From: Chara braunii | Lineage: Eukaryota > Streptophyta > Charophyceae > Charales > Characeae | Direction: 5' to 3' | DNA length: 21,233 nucleotides | NCBI GenBank assembly: GCA_003427395.1 | Contig: BFEA01001216.1 | Span: forward strand, 75,061-96,293 | Shown here: piece after piece, positions 19,716-21,233 of the stretch | Numbering within the stretch: the first letter of the stretch is position 1 | Layout of the letters: each line of letters begins with the position of its first letter | The notes under the pieces: generated by a model | Told to the model about the DNA's origin: nothing | Seen by the model: only the letters and a program-made list of their open reading frames with translations | The model's database searches: none | Translations under genes and position numbers: made by a program

Positions 19716-19766
19716 TACTTTGTACTTTCGTTGGATGACCATTCAATGAAGTCCGGGTAAAAACAC

Positions 19767-20123
19767 GGGCCCGATAGGCGTATTACCGCGAGTACCCCCT
19801 ACACTACAACAAACGAGAAACGCCCTCGGCTGGTCCACCTCTGCGATTGCAACTAATTAACTTTCGTACTGTAGACTGGTAGCTCGGCGGGGATACGCCC
19901 ACCGAAGGGAGGTGACACCTCCCGTAAGGTGGAGGTAAGTTGTGCCTCGCGTAGGCCCTATCTTGTCGTAGGGGCTCGCGAGAGGTATGGTTGGCGCTCT
20001 CGGCCGGAGAGGCCCAAGGAAGCTCCATTAGTGTGTCCGTGACGAGGTTGGTCCAACTCCTGCGTAGAGTGGCCGAGAGGGTCTCGCGCTGCCACGTGCA
20101 GTGCCGGACCGATGCGCTCGACA
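19767..20123 (+). repeat. LTR segment Y' (U5 end), 3' copy
   Basis: A direct repeat of the last 357 bp of the 5' LTR, ending CTCGACA. It contains the nested hairpin at 19899-19932 (CCACC, GGGAGG, loop TGACA, CCTCCC, GGTGG) and the stem 19997-20005 with 20071-20079. Differences from the 5' copy are mainly A/G and C/T. Confidence 0.88.
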
Positions 20124-20127
20124 CCGT
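20124..20127 (+). repeat. Target-site duplication CCGT (right copy)
   Basis: CCGT directly after the last base of the 3' LTR, matching 3890-3893. Confidence 0.65.
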
Positions 20128-20536
20128 GAGTTCAATTGTCGACATATAATAGCCTTGCTCGATTTGCTTCAGAACATGGATTTCTTTAACTCATATTAAT
20201 TTTTCTCCGCTAGTATGGGCTCATGCCCACCAGATGGTTCCTATTTTGTACGACTCGGGTTTGATGAATAGTCAAGAGTTTTTCCCAGGAAAACGAAGCT
20301 CATGACAAGAGCTTTACGTTAGCACGCAGCATGTTCAACCGAAAAAAAATGGTGTTTTCGATATTCAAGTTTGACTCCTTTCTTGTCGAAGTTCTTTAGT
20401 ATATGAATAGTTGTTCATGTGTTGTTAAGGAAGCAATCACTATTTTCATCAAGAAGTCAATTAAACCAACATTGGTCGCACGATCAGTCTGGGGTCATCA
20501 CGAAGAACAACAAAAGCTCTACATTGAAACTTTGTT
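20128..20536. other. Right flank, no gene seen
   Basis: AT-rich host sequence with no open frame, repeat or RNA feature that I can support. Confidence 0.5.
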
Positions 20537-20665
20537 GGTCCAACGTTAAAAAACATGTTGGACTATTGTTGAGTTGTTGTTAAACTCTTCTAGAACTTAT
20601 GTTGAACTCTTGTTGAACTCCGGTTGAATTGTTGTTGAAAAACTGTTGAACTCTTGATGATCAAC
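20537..20665. repeat. Degenerate GTTGAACTC(TT) array
   Basis: About ten loosely repeated 11-12 bp units of GTTGAACTCTT and variants, such as GTTGAACTCCG and GTTGAATTGTT. Confidence 0.7.
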
Positions 20666-21180
20666 ATTGGTGTGTATTTTCAAAAAAAAAACATGTATTG
20701 AAAAAAAAAAAAGGAAAAAAACCATTTGTTTTATCATTAAGTATGCCATCTCCTTTTCATGTTTTCATTTTCTAATCTCCACCTGTAATTATGGACAAAA
20801 ACAAAAGCAAAAAAATATGTATAAATTTTGTATCACATGTATTCTAAGGTTTTTAATTTTTCTCGCAGATCCTAAGCTATGTTAGCAATCGAGTNACGTC
20901 TCTAGTATTACATTTTCTGTGAGTTGTGAAACGACTGTTGGTTTTAGAGCACAACTTGATACAAACTCTTTCTTCATACATTGACTCTTACAATTTAGTA
21001 TTTTTTTCTCTTGGCAACGTGTGAGTTCAATAGGAAATGCACGCGTTCTGCATAACTCTCTCTCTCTCCTAGATACGAATAAGTTCATGACCACGTGACC
21101 TCATGGGATCATTGCAAAACTTGCGTTACAAAATGATTCGTGGTCGCTAACTTATTGCCTTGTCATACTCAATTTCGTTA
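20666..21180. other. AT-rich flank with A-runs, no gene seen
   Basis: Poly-A tracts at about 20681-20720, then AT-rich sequence. Small open frames (20667-20885 plus, 20882-21094 minus) are lysine/cysteine-rich or interrupted by N and show no motif. Confidence 0.5.
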
Positions 21181-21233
21181 CCACTCTCTCACTCTTACTC
21201 TCACTCTCTCTGTTTCTCTCTGTCTCTCTCTCT
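21181..21233. repeat. (CT)n-rich simple sequence at window end
   Basis: CTCTCTC mixed with CACTCTTACTC and TGTTTCTC to the last base. It is the strand opposite of the GA-type repeat at the window start. Confidence 0.9.

Larger units (their letters stand above)
18760..19766 (+). repeat. LTR segment X', 3' copy (core promoter orientation)
   Basis: The reverse complement of 8152-9159. It begins CGAATCAACATC directly after segment A' and ends GGGTAAAAACAC directly before Y'. Read forward it has the order of an LTR core: an AT-rich TATA region near 19468, a CT-rich initiator-like stretch, then AATAAA at 19710. It holds a (CA)n run at 18868-18884. With TG at 18758 and CA at 19764-19765 it could even be taken for a 1-kb LTR of another element, but no target duplication flanks it. 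Confidence 0.88.
3894..20123 (+). mobile_element. Degenerate 16.2-kb LTR retrotransposon (Ty3-type, gag-only)
   Basis: A full-length but dead element. It starts TGTCG and ends CGACA (short inverted ends, canonical TG...CA), and is flanked by CCGT. The outer parts repeat: 3894-6075 matches 16576-18759 and 9165-9522 matches 19767-20123, both in the same orientation. A plant Tat/Ogre-type primer-binding site lies just inside the 5' LTR. The order inside is leader, decayed gag with a CCHC knuckle, then 2.3 kb of non-coding sequence. No protease, reverse transcriptase, RNase H or integrase motif is visible in any frame, and no clear polypurine tract precedes the 3' LTR. It therefore looks like a TR-GAG or LARD-type non-autonomous element needing enzymes in trans. 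The Ty3/Tat assignment rests on the primer site and gag style, not on a reverse-transcriptase sequence. Confidence 0.85.
16576..20123 (+). repeat. 3' LTR (A'-X'-Y')
   Basis: The right long terminal repeat, 3548 bp, from TGTCGGGG to CTCGACA, followed directly by CCGT. Segments are A' 16576-18759, X' 18760-19766 and Y' 19767-20123. In this copy the TATA and poly(A) words point along the element, giving a normal U3-R-U5 order with a short U5. It lacks segment Z of the 5' LTR. Confidence 0.85.

Noticed and set aside
18758-19765. Segment X' as a solo LTR of a second retrotransposon
   Set aside because: It has TG...CA and promoter words, but no flanking duplication, and both copies of X abut the same end of Y, which independent insertions would not explain. 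I cannot fully exclude it.
20882-21094. Minus-strand frame in the right flank
   Set aside because: Short, contains an undetermined residue, no motif and AT-rich context.

Overview
The window reads as nuclear DNA of a repeat-rich eukaryote, most likely a green plant or streptophyte alga. The signs are long microsatellites, almost no intact coding sequence, single undetermined bases typical of a draft assembly, a plant-type telo-box (AAACCCTAA), and a Ty3-type LTR retrotransposon whose primer-binding site resembles the one used by plant Tat/Ogre-type elements. A large charophyte genome such as Chara is my guess, but the sequence does not prove it. I see no bacterial, organellar, tRNA, rRNA or CRISPR feature.

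Layout. 1-470: simple repeats (GA, GT, poly-G, a 4-bp AATC array, homopolymers). 471-3889: old host or repeat sequence. It holds a decayed minus-strand coding segment (1234-1782) that I do not recognise, a 23-bp tandem array (2078-2301) and another broken minus-strand reading frame (3080-3562). 3894-20123: one 16.2-kb LTR retrotransposon that fills about three quarters of the window. 20128-21233: AT-rich flank with a short GTTGAACTC array, ending in CT-rich simple sequence.

The retrotransposon is the main find. It starts TGTCG and ends CGACA, is flanked by a 4-bp direct repeat CCGT, and has a primer-binding site (TGGCGCCATTGCCGAGGA) two bases after the 5' LTR. Its two LTRs are not collinear. 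The 3' LTR (3548 bp) is A'-X'-Y'. The 5' LTR (5629 bp) is A-Z-X-Y, in which the 1-kb X segment lies in the opposite orientation and a 2.1-kb segment Z is present only there. X carries the best TATA box and AATAAA signal of the LTR. In the 3' LTR these point along the element; in the 5' LTR they point backwards, away from gag.

The interior (9523-16575) has a 2.35-kb leader without genes, a frameshifted and stop-ridden gag (11894-14263), and 2.3 kb of sequence with no recognisable protease, reverse transcriptase, RNase H or integrase. The gag pieces, in order, are an unrecognised N-terminal domain, a capsid-like stretch, a short coiled coil and a CCHC zinc knuckle. The element is therefore an old, non-autonomous gag-only or LARD-like copy, which would have depended on enzymes supplied by another element. 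The LTR copies differ at roughly one base in ten to twenty by eye, mostly transitions, which suggests age and probably cytosine methylation.
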